Assembly: GCA_902727935.1 (NCBI GenBank)
Contig: CACVAX010000018.1
Coordinates: forward strand, 1 to 64,000
Direction: 5' to 3'
DNA: 64,000 bases
Origin: an uncultured Sulfurovum sp.
GTDB taxonomy: Bacteria; Campylobacterota; Campylobacteria; Campylobacterales; Sulfurovaceae
Under the pieces are notes generated by a model that saw only the letters and a list, made by a program, of their open reading frames with translations, was not told where the DNA came from and did not search any database. The position numbers and the translations under genes are program-made. Shown here one piece after another: positions 42,853-52,986 of the stretch. The number at the start of each line of letters is the position of its first letter. The first letter of the stretch is position 1.

Positions 42853-42951
42853 TATAATCGCGTTTATGTAAGAAAGCACTGTTTTAGTGTATTTTGCCAA
42901 AAAAGAGTAGCTGTTTTAGTACTTTTTTAGGCTCAATTGAGGATAGAGACA
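42853..42951 (+). promoter_or_regulatory. Promoter and leader of nrdB
   Basis: TATAAT lies at 42853-42858. The leader holds CACTGTTTTAGTG (42877-42889), an imperfect palindrome, and a related GCTGTTTTAGTAC about 35 bases on. GAGGAT precedes the nrdB ATG. The palindrome could be a regulator site; it does not match the NrdR box well. Confidence 0.4.
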
Positions 42952-43971
42952 ATGAAAAGAAAACAAATATATAATCCCAACTCAAAAGAGAAAACTTCTG
43001 AACGTAAGATTTTTGGAGGAAACCCAACAGGTATTTTTGAATTAAATGACATTAAATATCAATGGGCTTATAACCTTTGGGAAGTGATGTTAAACAATAC
43101 ATGGTTTCCCAAAGAAGTTGACATGACACAAGATGTGGGGGACTACAAACGCCTTACAGATGCTGAAAAATCAGCTTATGATAAAGTATTGGCACAGTTA
43201 ATTTTTATGGACTCTTTACAGACAAATAATATTATTGATAATATGAATCCTTTTATTACAGCACCAGAGGTCAATTTAATTTTGGTGAGACAATCTTTTG
43301 AAGAAGCGTTACATGCACAGTCGTATGCTGTTATGGTCGATACCATTTCTCAAAACTCCAATGAAATTTATGGACTATGGCGAAATGACATGATGCTAAA
43401 AACCAAAAATGATGCCATTGCAAGGGTCTATCAAGAGCTTTCTGATAATCCTTCTGATAAAAATATTGTCAAAGCGATGTTTGCCAATCAAATTTTGGAA
43501 GGTATCTATTTTTATTCTGGATTTACCTATCTGTATACCTTGGCACGTTCAGGAAAAATGCTGGGTTCAGCACAGATGATACGTTTTATTCAGCGTGATG
43601 AAGTAACGCATTTAGCACTGTTTCAAAATATGATTCGTACCGTAAAAAGAGAGAGTCCAGAGTTTTTTACCAAAGAGTTTAACGATGAAATCTATGCCAT
43701 GTTTAGAGAAGCCGTAGAGCTTGAAGTGAAGTGGGGAAGATACATTACCCAAGGGCAAATTTTGGGCTTAACAGACAATATTATTGAGCAATACATTCAA
43801 TATTTGGCTGATGATAGATTAAAATCTATTGGAATGGAAAAGCTTTACAATGTGGAGCATCCTATTAAATGGGTGGATGGTTTTTCTAAATTTAATGACC
43901 AAAAAACAAACTTTTTTGAGGGTAATGTGACCAATTACTCTAAAGGTTCTTTAGATTTGGATGATTTTTAA
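42952..43971 (+). CDS. nrdB: Ribonucleoside-diphosphate reductase beta subunit
   Basis: The 339-residue class I small subunit houses the di-iron site and tyrosyl radical for deoxynucleotide synthesis. The EEALHAQSY stretch supplies an iron-binding Glu and His and the radical Tyr in the E-x2-H-x3-Y spacing. Other iron ligands are in [15 protein letters not shown] and [11 protein letters not shown], and the C-terminal tail ends in GSLDLDDF for binding to NrdA. ATG 42952 has a good ribosome site; a TTG 15 bases upstream is rejected. The large subunit gene is not adjacent. Confidence 0.95.
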   Translation: MKRKQIYNPNSKEKTSERKIFGGNPTGIFELNDIKYQWAYNLWEVMLNNTWFPKEVDMTQDVGDYKRLTDAEKSAYDKVLAQLIFMDSLQTNNIIDNMNPFITAPEVNLILVRQSFEEALHAQSYAVMVDTISQNSNEIYGLWRNDMMLKTKNDAIARVYQELSDNPSDKNIVKAMFANQILEGIYFYSGFTYLYTLARSGKMLGSAQMIRFIQRDEVTHLALFQNMIRTVKRESPEFFTKEFNDEIYAMFREAVELEVKWGRYITQGQILGLTDNIIEQYIQYLADDRLKSIGMEKLYNVEHPIKWVDGFSKFNDQKTNFFEGNVTNYSKGSLDLDDF

Positions 43972-43976
43972 GCCTA

Positions 43977-44714
43977 ATGGCAAAATATACTTCAGAAAAT
44001 GGTCACTTCTTAGTGGCTACTCTACAAACAAAAACACTGCCTACGTATGAAGAAAATCTTGACTTTTTATTAAATTATCTTCAAAGGAGTCAAGCTAAAT
44101 TAATTATTGCTCCTGAACTTTTTTTAACCAACTTTGATTATGAAAACTTTGAAAAGGCTGCTGGTTTTTACACAAAGGCATTAACAGAACTGCTTGTGGT
44201 GGTTGATGCTCAAATTGTAGTTTTAACCATGACCGTTAAAGAAGAGAATGACTTTTTTAACAGAGCCGTTGTTCTTCATAATCATAAGATAGTTCATCAA
44301 CAAGAGAAATACAAACTCTTTAAACTGGGAAATGAAGAGAAGTATTTTACAGCTGGAGAGAAGAACAAGATTGTTAAATTTGAGATTGATGGGGTGAGTT
44401 ATGCCATTTTAATCTGTTTTGAGTTACGATTTAAAGAGCTTTGGAGAGAAGTGGAAGGGGTTGATGTGGTGTTAATTCCTGCACGATGGGGAAAGAGTCG
44501 TGTGAAGCATTTAGAGACACTCTCTCGAGCTTTAGCCATTATGAATCAATGTTTTGTGGTGCTAAGTAATTCAGCCGATGAAGATATGGCATCTGCTTCA
44601 GCAATTATCTCTCCATGGGGTGAAGTTTATGCTGATCCTAGTTTAGCGTTTATAGAAAAGAAGATAAACTTAAAAGATATTAAAAGAGTACGTCGTTTAA
44701 TTAATATGACTTAA
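43977..44714 (+). CDS. Carbon-nitrogen hydrolase (nitrilase superfamily)
   Basis: The 245-residue amidase has the Glu-Lys-Cys triad: Glu in LIIAPELFLTNF, Lys in QQEKYKLFKLG and Cys in AILICFELRFKEL. The ARWGKSR loop follows. It is cytoplasmic and may hydrolyse a small amide such as an omega-amide or deaminated glutathione. The start lies five bases after nrdB, so they are likely co-transcribed. Substrate is not predictable. Confidence 0.82.
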   Translation: MAKYTSENGHFLVATLQTKTLPTYEENLDFLLNYLQRSQAKLIIAPELFLTNFDYENFEKAAGFYTKALTELLVVVDAQIVVLTMTVKEENDFFNRAVVLHNHKIVHQQEKYKLFKLGNEEKYFTAGEKNKIVKFEIDGVSYAILICFELRFKELWREVEGVDVVLIPARWGKSRVKHLETLSRALAIMNQCFVVLSNSADEDMASASAIISPWGEVYADPSLAFIEKKINLKDIKRVRRLINMT

Positions 44715-44723
44715 AGTATATAT

Positions 44724-45485
44724 TTAACGATATTGGTTTTCAATAACGTTGATATCTTTTAGATTTATTTTTTCTTCTTTTATAATATGTGAGGCATAGC
44801 TTCTGGCTTCTTCATACTGTTGCATAGCAAAGTAAAGTTGTGCAATATTTTTATAATTATTTTGTGTTAAATCATGCTCTTCACCAAAGATTGTTTGATT
44901 GATTTCTAAAGATTTTTTATGATGTTCAATGGCTTTTAGATTGTTACCTTGCATCTCTTCTAATACAGCGAGGTTTGTGTGGGAGATTGCCATGTCTTGT
45001 TGCTCTTTTTGGATAATATTTTCTTTAATTTCAAGTGTTTTAGAGGTTAACTTCATGGCTTTTCCTATCTCACCCATACTGGCATAGAGTGTTCCTAGAT
45101 TATTATAACTTTCTGCTGTGTAACTACTGTTTTTTCCTAATGTTTTTTCTCTTATTTGTAAAGCTTTTGTGAGGTAAGCCAAGGCTTTTTTGTAGGCTCT
45201 TGTTTTTTTATAGATGAGTCCAAGGTTATTATAAGAGGTTGCTGTGTTTAAATCTTCTTTACCCAAAATAGATTCTTTAATGGCAATGGATTTTTGGTAA
45301 AGCATAATCGCACCATCATAGTCACCGTTTTGATAAGCATCTACTCCTTGGTTATTTAAAATATTAGCTTCTCTAAGTTCTTGATCCTGTTGGTTTGTGG
45401 GGTTATTCTGCATGACATTTTTAAGAAGAGGTGTACATGCTGTGAAAAGCAATAAGGGAAAAAGTAAAGTGAGAATTTTTTTCAT
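44724..45485 (-). CDS. TPR-repeat lipoprotein
   Basis: The 253-residue protein starts MKKILTLLFPLLLFTAC, a lipoprotein signal with lipid Cys17, chosen over longer open starts upstream. Five or so tetratricopeptide repeats of the kinesin-light-chain type follow (TATSYNNLGLIYKKTRAYKK, ESYNNLGTLYASMGEIGKAM, AISHTNLAVLEEMQGN). It is a periplasmic-side membrane-anchored scaffold of unknown partner and a likely paralogue of the TPR protein at 60706. Confidence 0.8.
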   Translation of the reverse strand: MKKILTLLFPLLLFTACTPLLKNVMQNNPTNQQDQELREANILNNQGVDAYQNGDYDGAIMLYQKSIAIKESILGKEDLNTATSYNNLGLIYKKTRAYKKALAYLTKALQIREKTLGKNSSYTAESYNNLGTLYASMGEIGKAMKLTSKTLEIKENIIQKEQQDMAISHTNLAVLEEMQGNNLKAIEHHKKSLEINQTIFGEEHDLTQNNYKNIAQLYFAMQQYEEARSYASHIIKEEKINLKDINVIENQYR

Positions 45486-45543
45486 AAAATATATCCTATC
45501 ATCATTAATTGTGAAATTATACAATAGGATAGATGAAAGTAGA

Positions 45544-46092
45544 TTATTTAAAGATAAACTTAGCAGCCATTCCCATAATGTCATCGATAGCTGAACCATC
45601 ATTATCTTGGTCAATGAGTCCACTTAACATATCCGTCATACCTGAACTTTGGTTTGAAGAATGACCACTCATACTAGGAGCAGATTTTTTAGTTAAAGCC
45701 CCAATAATCATCGGTGCTAACATGGGTAAAATACTCTTAATGATACTTGAACTCATCCCTGTTTCTTGTTCAACATGACGTGCTACTTCTCTTGAATTCT
45801 CTTTTGAACCTGTGAGTTCAGCCAAGATGTCATTTCCCATATTTTTAAAATTTCCATCATTAACATAGCTGTCTGGTTGGTCAAAAATATCAGCATATTT
45901 ATTTTGTTCTATCTCTTTTAACAGTCCACCAGAATCTTTTTCACTGTTTAAATTACTTTTTGCTCCACCCATTAAAATAGGGGCTAATTTTTCAATGATA
46001 GAACCAGCATCTCCTATATCTATACCTACTTGTTTTGCGATACTTTTAGCAATTGCAGGGTTGTTAATAACCATGTCGATTAGTCCAGCCAT
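45544..46092 (-). CDS. DUF937 protein
   Basis: The 182-residue protein shows the DUF937 pattern: repeated hydrophobic helices with KLAPILMGGAKSN and SILPMLAPMIIGALTKKS, and an acidic C-terminus. There is no signal peptide. Its function is unknown; members often have a small-residue-rich repeat and may self-associate. It is a single gene divergent from pcm. Confidence 0.8.
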   Translation of the reverse strand: MAGLIDMVINNPAIAKSIAKQVGIDIGDAGSIIEKLAPILMGGAKSNLNSEKDSGGLLKEIEQNKYADIFDQPDSYVNDGNFKNMGNDILAELTGSKENSREVARHVEQETGMSSSIIKSILPMLAPMIIGALTKKSAPSMSGHSSNQSSGMTDMLSGLIDQDNDGSAIDDIMGMAAKFIFK

Positions 46093-46145
46093 GTTTGTTC
46101 CTTTATATTATAATACGATAGATTATATCCAATTATAATTTAGTT

Positions 46146-46844
46146 TTGATAACATTATTTAATCAGGTTTTAGATAAAATCTTAGATAAATTGAGGCAGG
46201 GTGATAGGGTATTGACAACAAACATAAAACAAATGTTAATGGTAGATGAGATAGAGCAAAGTTTTACGCTCTATCGTCATGTGAGAGAAGCATTTCTAGA
46301 TGTTAACCGTGAGTTGTTTGTGCCTAAAGGTTTTGGCAAAATGGCATTTAGTTTAGACGCCCTGCCCATGCAACAAAATCAGTGGATATCTTCTCCTTTA
46401 ACTGTGGCAAAAATGACTCAATATTTAGAACTTAAAGGGGTTGATTCGGTTTTAGAAGTTGGTTGTGGAAGTGGCTATCAAGCTGCCATACTTTCTAAAC
46501 TTTGTCGCCGTGTCTTTACCATTGAACGTATTGATTCCTTACTTAAAGAAGCCAAAGAACGCTTTCGTCTTGGAAGTATCAATAATATTTTTACCCGTTT
46601 TGATGATGGACAACGAGGTTGGAAAGTCTATGCTCCTTATGAAAGAATTCTTTTTTCTGCCACAGCAAAAGAAGTTCCTAAAGCACTTTTTGAACAGTTA
46701 GCAGAAGGGGGCATACTCTTAGCACCCATAGAAAAAAAAGGTCTTCAGATTATTACACGTTTTCATAAAGTAGAGGGAAAAATCACTGCTGAAGAGCTTG
46801 AACCTTGCCTTTTTGTGCCTATTCTTAATGGAAGAATTAAATAG
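46146..46844 (+). CDS. pcm: Protein-L-isoaspartate O-methyltransferase
   Basis: This SAM-dependent repair methyltransferase restores isoaspartyl residues in damaged proteins. SAM motif I is VLEVGCGSGYQAAILS, and the N-terminal RELFVPKGFGKMAFSLDALP and QWISSPLTVAKM are typical. The TTG at 46146 gives 232 residues, somewhat longer than usual; the ATG at 46233 would give about 203, closer to the family norm, so the start is uncertain. No surE gene is adjacent. Confidence 0.85.
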   Translation: MITLFNQVLDKILDKLRQGDRVLTTNIKQMLMVDEIEQSFTLYRHVREAFLDVNRELFVPKGFGKMAFSLDALPMQQNQWISSPLTVAKMTQYLELKGVDSVLEVGCGSGYQAAILSKLCRRVFTIERIDSLLKEAKERFRLGSINNIFTRFDDGQRGWKVYAPYERILFSATAKEVPKALFEQLAEGGILLAPIEKKGLQIITRFHKVEGKITAEELEPCLFVPILNGRIK

Positions 46845-46904
46845 ATTAATCCTTTATAAATTAAAATTGTTGTATTATATTTATTTTAGTTAAAGGAATA
46901 AAGT

Positions 46905-48065
46905 ATGAAACAAAAAATACTAATAGTATTTGGCACAAGACCAGAAGCCATAAAAATGGCTCCTTTAGTTAAAGCTTTTGAAGCCCATAAAGAGCATTTT
47001 AATTTAAAAGTATGTGTTACGGCACAACATAGAGAGATGCTTGACCAAGTTTTGGAGTTGTTTGAGATAGAACCTGCTTATGACTTAGATATTATGAAAG
47101 CAGGGCAAGACTTATATGACATAACAGCCAATGTATTACTGGGAATAAAAAAAGTACTTCTTGAGTTTCATCCAGATATTGTTTTTGTGCATGGAGACAC
47201 CACTACCACTTCGGCTACCTCTTTGGCAGCTTTTTACCAACAAATTAAAGTAGCCCATGTGGAAGCAGGGCTACGAACAGGAAATATCTATTCTCCTTGG
47301 CCAGAAGAGGCAAATCGACAGATTACAGGCGTTTTGAGTACCTATAATTTTGCCCCAACTACGACCAGTGAAGCAAATTTATTACGTGAAAATAAAGAGG
47401 CAGATAGCATTTTAGTGATAGGAAATACGGTTATTGATGCACTCTATTTGGCGTTAGATAAAATTAAAAATAATACTGCTTTAAAAGAGACCATTGTTAA
47501 AAAAATTGAAGATGAGATTAATGATAAAGCATTTTCAGCCGATGCTTCAAAATTTATTTTAGTTACAGGACATAGACGGGAGAATCATGGGCAAGGATTT
47601 ATTAATATTTGTAAAGCACTGAAAGAACTTGCTTTAAACAACCCTAATATCAGTATTGTTTATCCTGTTCATTTAAATCCTAATGTTCAAAAACCTGTTA
47701 TGGAACTTCTTTCAGATGTTAAAAATATTTATTTGATTGCTCCATTGCAGTATGAGTCATTTATCTATTTGATGGATAAATCGTATTTTATTATTACCGA
47801 TTCTGGTGGGGTACAAGAGGAAGCACCAAGTTTGGGAAAACCTGTTTTGGTGATGCGTGATACAACAGAGAGACCCGAAGCCCTTGAGGCAGGAACAGTG
47901 AAATTGGTTGGAACAGATACAGCATTGATTGTGAAAGAGGCTACTATTTTATTAGAAAATCATAAAGCCTATGAAGCAATGTCCAAAGCACATAACCCTT
48001 ACGGTGATGGAGAGGCTTGTCAAAAAATTATTGATTTCATGCTTACAAGTCATCAAAAAGGTTAG
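46905..48065 (+). CDS. wecB: UDP-N-acetylglucosamine 2-epimerase (non-hydrolysing)
   Basis: The 386-residue enzyme interconverts UDP-GlcNAc and UDP-ManNAc for surface polysaccharide synthesis. Motifs include [14 protein letters not shown] at the N-terminus, [46 protein letters not shown] and [18 protein letters not shown]. All expected substrate-binding residues are visible. It has its own ribosome site and stands alone; no other surface-sugar genes adjoin it. Confidence 0.93.
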   Translation: MKQKILIVFGTRPEAIKMAPLVKAFEAHKEHFNLKVCVTAQHREMLDQVLELFEIEPAYDLDIMKAGQDLYDITANVLLGIKKVLLEFHPDIVFVHGDTTTTSATSLAAFYQQIKVAHVEAGLRTGNIYSPWPEEANRQITGVLSTYNFAPTTTSEANLLRENKEADSILVIGNTVIDALYLALDKIKNNTALKETIVKKIEDEINDKAFSADASKFILVTGHRRENHGQGFINICKALKELALNNPNISIVYPVHLNPNVQKPVMELLSDVKNIYLIAPLQYESFIYLMDKSYFIITDSGGVQEEAPSLGKPVLVMRDTTERPEALEAGTVKLVGTDTALIVKEATILLENHKAYEAMSKAHNPYGDGEACQKIIDFMLTSHQKG

Positions 48066-48186
48066 TAGTTGTCAATTTTAACTTCTTACTCCTTCTTCTC
48101 TGTCTTCTTAATTAAGGCTATATGGGAGTATTTTATTAGTACTATTTAGATAGAATATCATATAAAAAATATGATTGGATTAACCT

Positions 48187-49281
48187 ATGGATGCTTATGA
48201 ATACAGCGAATTACTAAAAAAACTTAGCATTAAAATAGAGAACATTGAAAATATAGTTAAGCCTAAGGAAAAAAATGAACGCTTAACGCTTATTAATGAT
48301 TTACAGCAAAATCCAGATTTTTGGAATGATGCTAAAAATGCTTCTGTTATTTCTCAAGAGAAGACAGTAATTGAAAGATTATTAGAAAAGTATGCTTATG
48401 CTAAAGCTTCCGTTGAGGATGCTGTAGACTATTTTGATTTAGCAAAGTCAGAAGCTGATGAGGAAACTTTAGAAATGTTATATATGGATGCTGAAACTTT
48501 AAATGAAAATATTAATATTTTAGAGGTTCAGATGATGCTTTCTGGAGAGAATGATAGTAATAATGCTATTATTTCTATACATCCTGGTGCAGGTGGTACG
48601 GAATCACAAGACTGGGCTAATATGCTGTATCGAATGTATTTACGTTGGGCTGAAAGACGAGGCTTTAAAGTAGAAGGACTTGACTATCAAGCTGGTGATG
48701 AAGCAGGAATCAAAGATGTAAGTTTTATTATAAAAGGTGAAAATGCTTATGGTTATTTAAAAGTTGAGAATGGTATTCATAGGTTAGTACGTATTTCTCC
48801 ATTTGATTCTAATGCTAAACGCCATACTTCTTTTTCTTCAGTTATGGTTTCTCCTGAGATTGATGATGATGTTGATATTGTTATTGAAGATAAGGATATA
48901 CGCGTTGATACTTATCGTGCTTCTGGTGCTGGTGGACAGCATGTGAATAAAACTGAAAGTGCTATTCGTTTAACACATATCGAAACTAATATTGTTGTGC
49001 AATGTCAAAATGATAGAAGTCAACATAAAAATAAGGCTACAGCAATGAAAATGCTTAAGTCACGTTTGTATGAATATGAGATGGAGAAGAAGCAAGCTAA
49101 ACTTGATGGGGTAGAAAAAAGTGATATTGGCTGGGGACATCAAATTCGCTCGTATGTTATGGCACCCTATCAGCAAGTGAAAGATACGCGTTCAAATATT
49201 CCTTATTCAAATGTTGAGGCGATTTTAGATGGTGATTTAAATAAATTACTTGAAGGTGTGTTAATTTCTCAATCAGTTTAA
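48187..49281 (+). CDS. prfB: Peptide chain release factor 2
   Basis: The 364-residue RF2 reads UGA and UAA stop codons. The codon-recognition motif SPF is in [12 protein letters not shown] and the catalytic GGQ at residues 249-251 ([10 protein letters not shown]). The frame is continuous from the ATG: there is no in-frame TGA near codon 25 and no CTTTGA slippery site, so the programmed frameshift of E. coli prfB is absent. Confidence 0.95.
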   Translation: MDAYEYSELLKKLSIKIENIENIVKPKEKNERLTLINDLQQNPDFWNDAKNASVISQEKTVIERLLEKYAYAKASVEDAVDYFDLAKSEADEETLEMLYMDAETLNENINILEVQMMLSGENDSNNAIISIHPGAGGTESQDWANMLYRMYLRWAERRGFKVEGLDYQAGDEAGIKDVSFIIKGENAYGYLKVENGIHRLVRISPFDSNAKRHTSFSSVMVSPEIDDDVDIVIEDKDIRVDTYRASGAGGQHVNKTESAIRLTHIETNIVVQCQNDRSQHKNKATAMKMLKSRLYEYEMEKKQAKLDGVEKSDIGWGHQIRSYVMAPYQQVKDTRSNIPYSNVEAILDGDLNKLLEGVLISQSV

Positions 49282-49469
49282 CATAGAATTAATTCCTTAA
49301 TCATAGAGTTTAATAATAGTTCATAATTACTTATTGAATTTATAGTATTAGATGAGAAAATAATATTAAAGTTTTTTTAATCAATTTATTTTTCTAAAAA
49401 CTTATTAAATATATGATATTCTAACTTGATGTTTTTTTATTTAAAACCATCATTTTAAAAGGACAGAGT

Positions 49470-50480
49470 ATGAAGAGATTTATAGTATTAATTTTATTGG
49501 GTATAACTATTAGTTTTTTACAGGCAAGTGAAAATATTTTTATAAGTCCCAAAGTTGCTTTAAAAATGATTAACAAAAAGGATGTTCTTTTTATTTCTTT
49601 AGATAAGAATAGCTTGGAAATTAAAAATAGCAAACAAATAAACATGGACTTTTTGATATCTTCAGATATTTTGGGGCGTTTATCTTGTTCTTCATTTTAT
49701 GGCTGTTCTAAAAAGATTGAAAAGTATTTTTCAAGTTTAGGAATAGAAAATAATCATCCTTTAATTCTTTATGATAATAGTTATGGTATTCAATCAGCCA
49801 CATTTTATGGCATACTTGAAAGTATAGGGCATACTAATATGGCTATTTTAAGGGGTGGTATTGAAGATATTATGAATTTGGATCCTAATTGGAAACTTTA
49901 TAGTAAATACTTGAATGAATTAGATGGTCTAGTTGACTCTATTCAAAAGGATGTAAATCAAACACGGATTAATGACTTCGCCTCACAAATAAATGATTTA
50001 GAGAAAAAGATTAGGGTTTTAGAGCCTCATCTTTTAGTAGATAAATCGAACAGTAATTTTAATAATAGTAATACTGTAGATAGTAATTATACAATCACTA
50101 AAACAAATCAATTATATTCATTTTCAAAAAAAGATTTAGTAGAAATTTTGAAAGCTAATGGTCAAGAAGATTCTAATAATAGTATCATAGATGTTTGTAC
50201 TATGCACAACCTCTTAGGAAAGGACAGTCATACTGGAATTAAATTTTTATCATGGAAAAGACTTATTGATAAAGAGAGTAGATACTTGAAATCTAATGAA
50301 ACCTTGGAAGTACTATTTAGAGAGCTTGGATTAACGAAAACGAATCATAACTATTTGTATTGCATGTCTGGTGTGGAAAAAGCTTTTTTTATGATGATGG
50401 CTTTGCGTGAAGTAGGGTATACTAAGACAAAAGTATTTAGAGGAGATTGGAATACATGGGTAGGAGATATTGATGAATAA
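49470..50480 (+). CDS. Periplasmic tandem-rhodanese sulfurtransferase
   Basis: The 336-residue protein has a signal peptide (cleavage near LQASE, residue 19) and two rhodanese domains separated by a coiled-coil linker (INDLEKKIRVLEP). The N-terminal domain has YDNSYGIQSATFYG with no Cys at the active position, so it is probably structural. The C-terminal domain has the active-site loop YCMSGVEKAFF. It could transfer sulfane sulfur from thiosulfate or polysulfide. Its end overlaps the MOSC gene by eight bases, and it lies next to soxYZ, supporting a role in sulfur metabolism. Confidence 0.78.
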   Translation: MKRFIVLILLGITISFLQASENIFISPKVALKMINKKDVLFISLDKNSLEIKNSKQINMDFLISSDILGRLSCSSFYGCSKKIEKYFSSLGIENNHPLILYDNSYGIQSATFYGILESIGHTNMAILRGGIEDIMNLDPNWKLYSKYLNELDGLVDSIQKDVNQTRINDFASQINDLEKKIRVLEPHLLVDKSNSNFNNSNTVDSNYTITKTNQLYSFSKKDLVEILKANGQEDSNNSIIDVCTMHNLLGKDSHTGIKFLSWKRLIDKESRYLKSNETLEVLFRELGLTKTNHNYLYCMSGVEKAFFMMMALREVGYTKTKVFRGDWNTWVGDIDE

Positions 50481-50910
50481 AAGTGTAGGTGAAGTAATTG
50501 AGTTGTTTATATCTAAAAAAAATGAAGTTGCACGTTCTAATGAGAATAGAATTGAGTTAGATACAGAGGGTGTACTTGAAGATAAATTTTATGCTAAAGA
50601 TGTAGAGCGTTCGGTGCTTCTTACGAGTAGAGAGAGTTATGAACTTGTAGCTAAAAATAATATAGAGATAGCATATGGAGCTTTAGGTGAAAATATTCTA
50701 ATAGATTATAATCCCTATGAATTAAACATGGGTGCTCAATTGAAAATAGGAGAAGTAGTTGTGGAAATTACGCAATATTGTACTATTTGTAATCATCTTT
50801 CAAAATTAGATACAACACTACCTATCTTACTTAAAGATGATCGAGGGATATTTGTGAAAGTAGTTAAAGGGGGTTTTATTCAAAAAGGGGATAAGCTTTA
50901 TTTGCTTTAA
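50473..50910 (+). CDS. MOSC-domain protein
   Basis: The 145-residue protein matches the MOSC fold (molybdenum cofactor sulfurase C-terminal domain): LDTEGVLEDKFYAKDVERSV, GALGENILIDY, and a conserved Cys in ITQYCTICNHLSKL. MOSC proteins bind Moco or carry sulfur. It is translationally coupled to the rhodanese gene and close to soxC, a molybdoenzyme, which suggests sulfur or cofactor handling. The ATG 50473 is used rather than the overlapping TTG. Confidence 0.8.
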   Translation: MNKSVGEVIELFISKKNEVARSNENRIELDTEGVLEDKFYAKDVERSVLLTSRESYELVAKNNIEIAYGALGENILIDYNPYELNMGAQLKIGEVVVEITQYCTICNHLSKLDTTLPILLKDDRGIFVKVVKGGFIQKGDKLYLL

Positions 50911-50916
50911 AAGCAC

Positions 50917-50939
50917 ATAACTCCCTAAAGGGGAGTTAT
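50917..50939. terminator. Convergent terminator between the MOSC gene and soxZ
   Basis: ATAACTCCC (50917-50925) and GGGAGTTAT (50931-50939) form a perfect nine-base stem with loop TAAAG in the 34-bp gap between two convergent stop codons. It is well placed to end both transcripts. Confidence 0.65.
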
Positions 50940-50944
50940 AGAAC

Positions 50945-51244
50945 TTATTTAATTTTTCCAGTACCTGTTTCTGATTTACCAGACTTATCAGTCCACGTTA
51001 CTGTCATTTCATCACCTTTTTTAATTTCATTGGCTTTTACTTGAAATTTAAAATCAGGATCTTTAGAGACAAATTGGCTTGTAGAGATTTCGATAACTAC
51101 TCTATCTCCAACTTTTGCAATCATATTTGTAATATAATTTGCTTCACCACCTTCTTCTTTGGCACTAACATCAGTTGTCATTGCATGTGTGACTTGGACA
51201 GTACATTTAAGTACATCATCTTTTATTTTTGCTTTTATTTTCAT
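50945..51244 (-). CDS. soxZ: Sulfur carrier complex subunit SoxZ (first copy)
   Basis: The 99-residue protein has the SoxZ fold pattern: MKIKAKIKDDVLKCTVQVTH at the start, a YITNMIAKVGD middle and the FKVKANEIKKGDEM-like C-terminal strand (here FQVKANEIKKGDEMTVTW). SoxZ partners SoxY to present the sulfur-carrying cysteine arm to Sox enzymes in the periplasm. It has no signal peptide and is exported with SoxY. It follows soxY by 61 bases. A second copy lies at 58901. Confidence 0.9.
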   Translation of the reverse strand: MKIKAKIKDDVLKCTVQVTHAMTTDVSAKEEGGEANYITNMIAKVGDRVVIEISTSQFVSKDPDFKFQVKANEIKKGDEMTVTWTDKSGKSETGTGKIK

Positions 51245-51305
51245 TTTTATTCCTTTTCAATTCGATATTTTTTAAATCTCTCTGTTACAGTATGAGAGGG
51301 GCTAA

Positions 51306-51743
51306 TTAACAAGCTTCCCCAAGGTCTACTTTTTTAGAAGCAGAGTAGAATTTACCATCTTGACCCTCACCAATAATAGTAATTGTACCAGGTTTACCCA
51401 TTTTAATTTTTATTGAAATATCAACAATGGTATCTTTATCCATAGTGTACGTAGCTACAGCAGCTGCAGAGTTAGCATCTTGAAGAACTGTAAGTGACTT
51501 CATTGCAATTTTAGACTTAACTTTTACAGGTACAGCACCAGGGTTAGCTGCTTTTTTAGGAACGGTTAATTTAATCTCACCCTCAACAGGTTTAATATCA
51601 CCATAAAGTGCTTTAATAGCATCTGCTACACTACTTGCTGACCATGCAGCTGGTTTTGTAGCTCTAAAGTCAACAGCATTTAAACTAGCTGGTACAAGTG
51701 CAGCTGCAACGAGACCTAAACCTAGAAATTTTCTTCTTTCCAT
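51306..51743 (-). CDS. soxY: Sulfur carrier protein SoxY (first copy, C-terminal Cys without glycine arm)
   Basis: The 145-residue SoxY starts with MERRKFLGLGLVAAALVPAS, a Tat-like signal with RRK. The mature domain ends KKVDLGEAC: the final residue is the Cys expected to carry sulfur, but the usual GGCGG swinging arm is reduced to GEAC. The SoxY at 58357 keeps GGCGG. It heads a soxYZ unit divergent from the DUF302 gene. The protein may be specialised or less active. Confidence 0.85.
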   Translation of the reverse strand: MERRKFLGLGLVAAALVPASLNAVDFRATKPAAWSASSVADAIKALYGDIKPVEGEIKLTVPKKAANPGAVPVKVKSKIAMKSLTVLQDANSAAAVATYTMDKDTIVDISIKIKMGKPGTITIIGEGQDGKFYSASKKVDLGEAC

Positions 51744-52058
51744 CTTGAAATCCTTTTAATTTGGGGGTAATTAGGGTGTGAGACATTTTAACAAAAAATA
51801 TCTTACTAATGTTGTAAAAATTGATAGTTAATCATAATAATTGATTAATTGTATCTATAATAATCAGTACATTAGGAGTATAAAAACTATTTGTGTATTA
51901 ATTGTGTAAAAATAGTGATTGATAAAGGTTATTGAAATTAAAATGTGTAACATCCGTTGAGATATAAATTTTTTGCTCCAATATGATTTTGACTTAACTT
52001 AAAATCAATAAAAGTCTAGTTATAATCGAGCCTTATTAAAATAATAAAAGGAGTGAAG
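51744..52058. other. Divergent control region between soxY and the DUF302 gene
   Basis: These 315 bp separate two divergent genes and must carry both promoters. TATAAT at 52021-52026 lies 32 bases before the DUF302 start, and AAAGGAG is the ribosome site. TTGACT at 51989-51994 is too far upstream to be a matched -35. I see no gene or long repeat. Confidence 0.5.
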
Positions 52059-52655
52059 ATGCTTAAAAATATTTTGAGTGTTATTGGTGGTATAGCCTTA
52101 ATCGGATTGGCTTACTTAGTAATCAACTTTGGAGGTATGATGGGTAAAGTATCTAACTTACATCCAGATGCTATGGGACACTACATGAACATGTTTGAGA
52201 AAGTTCTTGATACAGGTAGTAGTGGTGAAGCAATGGTTCGAAAAGTAAAAATCAATGATGATGTATCTACTGAAGATGCTATTGATAATATGATTGGTAT
52301 TGCTGGAGACAACAACTTTTTAATGGTTGGTGATGCTAAGATGTCTATTAAGAGTAGTATCAAAGACCCAGACGGAAAAAGATATATTCGAATCTTATCT
52401 TTCTGTGCCCCTTCAGTGGCAGAACAGTTTATTGCTTATAACGAATCATTTGGTGCATTTATGCCTTGTAGAATCTTAATTGTTGAAGATGACGAAGGTA
52501 ATAGATGGTTATATACTATGGCAATGGAATTAATGTTATATGGTGGTGAACCTCTTCCTCCTGAAATGATGGAAATGGCATTAAAAGTTCGTGGATTAAT
52601 GTACGGTATGATGGATGCTGGAGCAACAGATGGCGAGTATGAGCCAGAAGAGTAG
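52059..52655 (+). CDS. Membrane-anchored DUF302 protein
   Basis: The 198-residue protein has an N-terminal hydrophobic helix (LSVIGGIALIGLAYLVINFG) and a DUF302-like domain (STEDAIDNMIGIAGDNNFLM, YIRILSFCAPSVAEQFIAYN, FMPCRILIVEDDEG) with two conserved Cys. A Met/Glu-rich tail follows. ATG 52059 follows AAAGGAG. DUF302 proteins are often found in sulfur-oxidation loci; the function is not known. It is divergent from soxYZ copy 1 and upstream of the sulfide dehydrogenase genes. Confidence 0.75.
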   Translation: MLKNILSVIGGIALIGLAYLVINFGGMMGKVSNLHPDAMGHYMNMFEKVLDTGSSGEAMVRKVKINDDVSTEDAIDNMIGIAGDNNFLMVGDAKMSIKSSIKDPDGKRYIRILSFCAPSVAEQFIAYNESFGAFMPCRILIVEDDEGNRWLYTMAMELMLYGGEPLPPEMMEMALKVRGLMYGMMDAGATDGEYEPEE

Positions 52656-52986
52656 AATTTAATACTCTGGTATAATCTTGCATGTAACGTATACAAGGTT
52701 ATACCCTTAAGTTTTAAGTCTATATTAAGAAATTATTGTAGCTATAAAAGACAATAATAGAAGTGAATATTGATATAGATAATGACTAAAAATTTTTAAA
52801 AACTCACTTCATTCTAGCGTCTATTCTTATGCTTATAAGATACAAATAAGTTACTAAATGAAATTTTTTTGATAATAATGCATACTATTAATAAGTTTAC
52901 TTTACAATTATCATTAAAAAATATTATACTTGCAAACTTAGGTTTCTATCGATATGGTAGTAAAAATTTATAAAGTAAGGTTTAAA
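52656..52986. other. Intergenic leader of the sulfide dehydrogenase operon
   Basis: TGGTATAAT (52668-52676) is an extended -10 immediately after the DUF302 gene. Transcription from it would give a leader of about 300 nt before fccA. No gene or strong hairpin is obvious. The ribosome site AAGGTTT before ATG 52987 is weak. Confidence 0.45.

Noticed and set aside
42877-42889. NrdR box upstream of nrdB
   Set aside because: The palindrome CACTGTTTTAGTG does not match the ACACWATATATWGTGT pattern and there is no properly spaced second copy.
48187-48300. Possible programmed frameshift in prfB
   Set aside because: The release-factor frame is open from the ATG with no internal TGA and no CTTTGA slip site, so no frameshift is needed.
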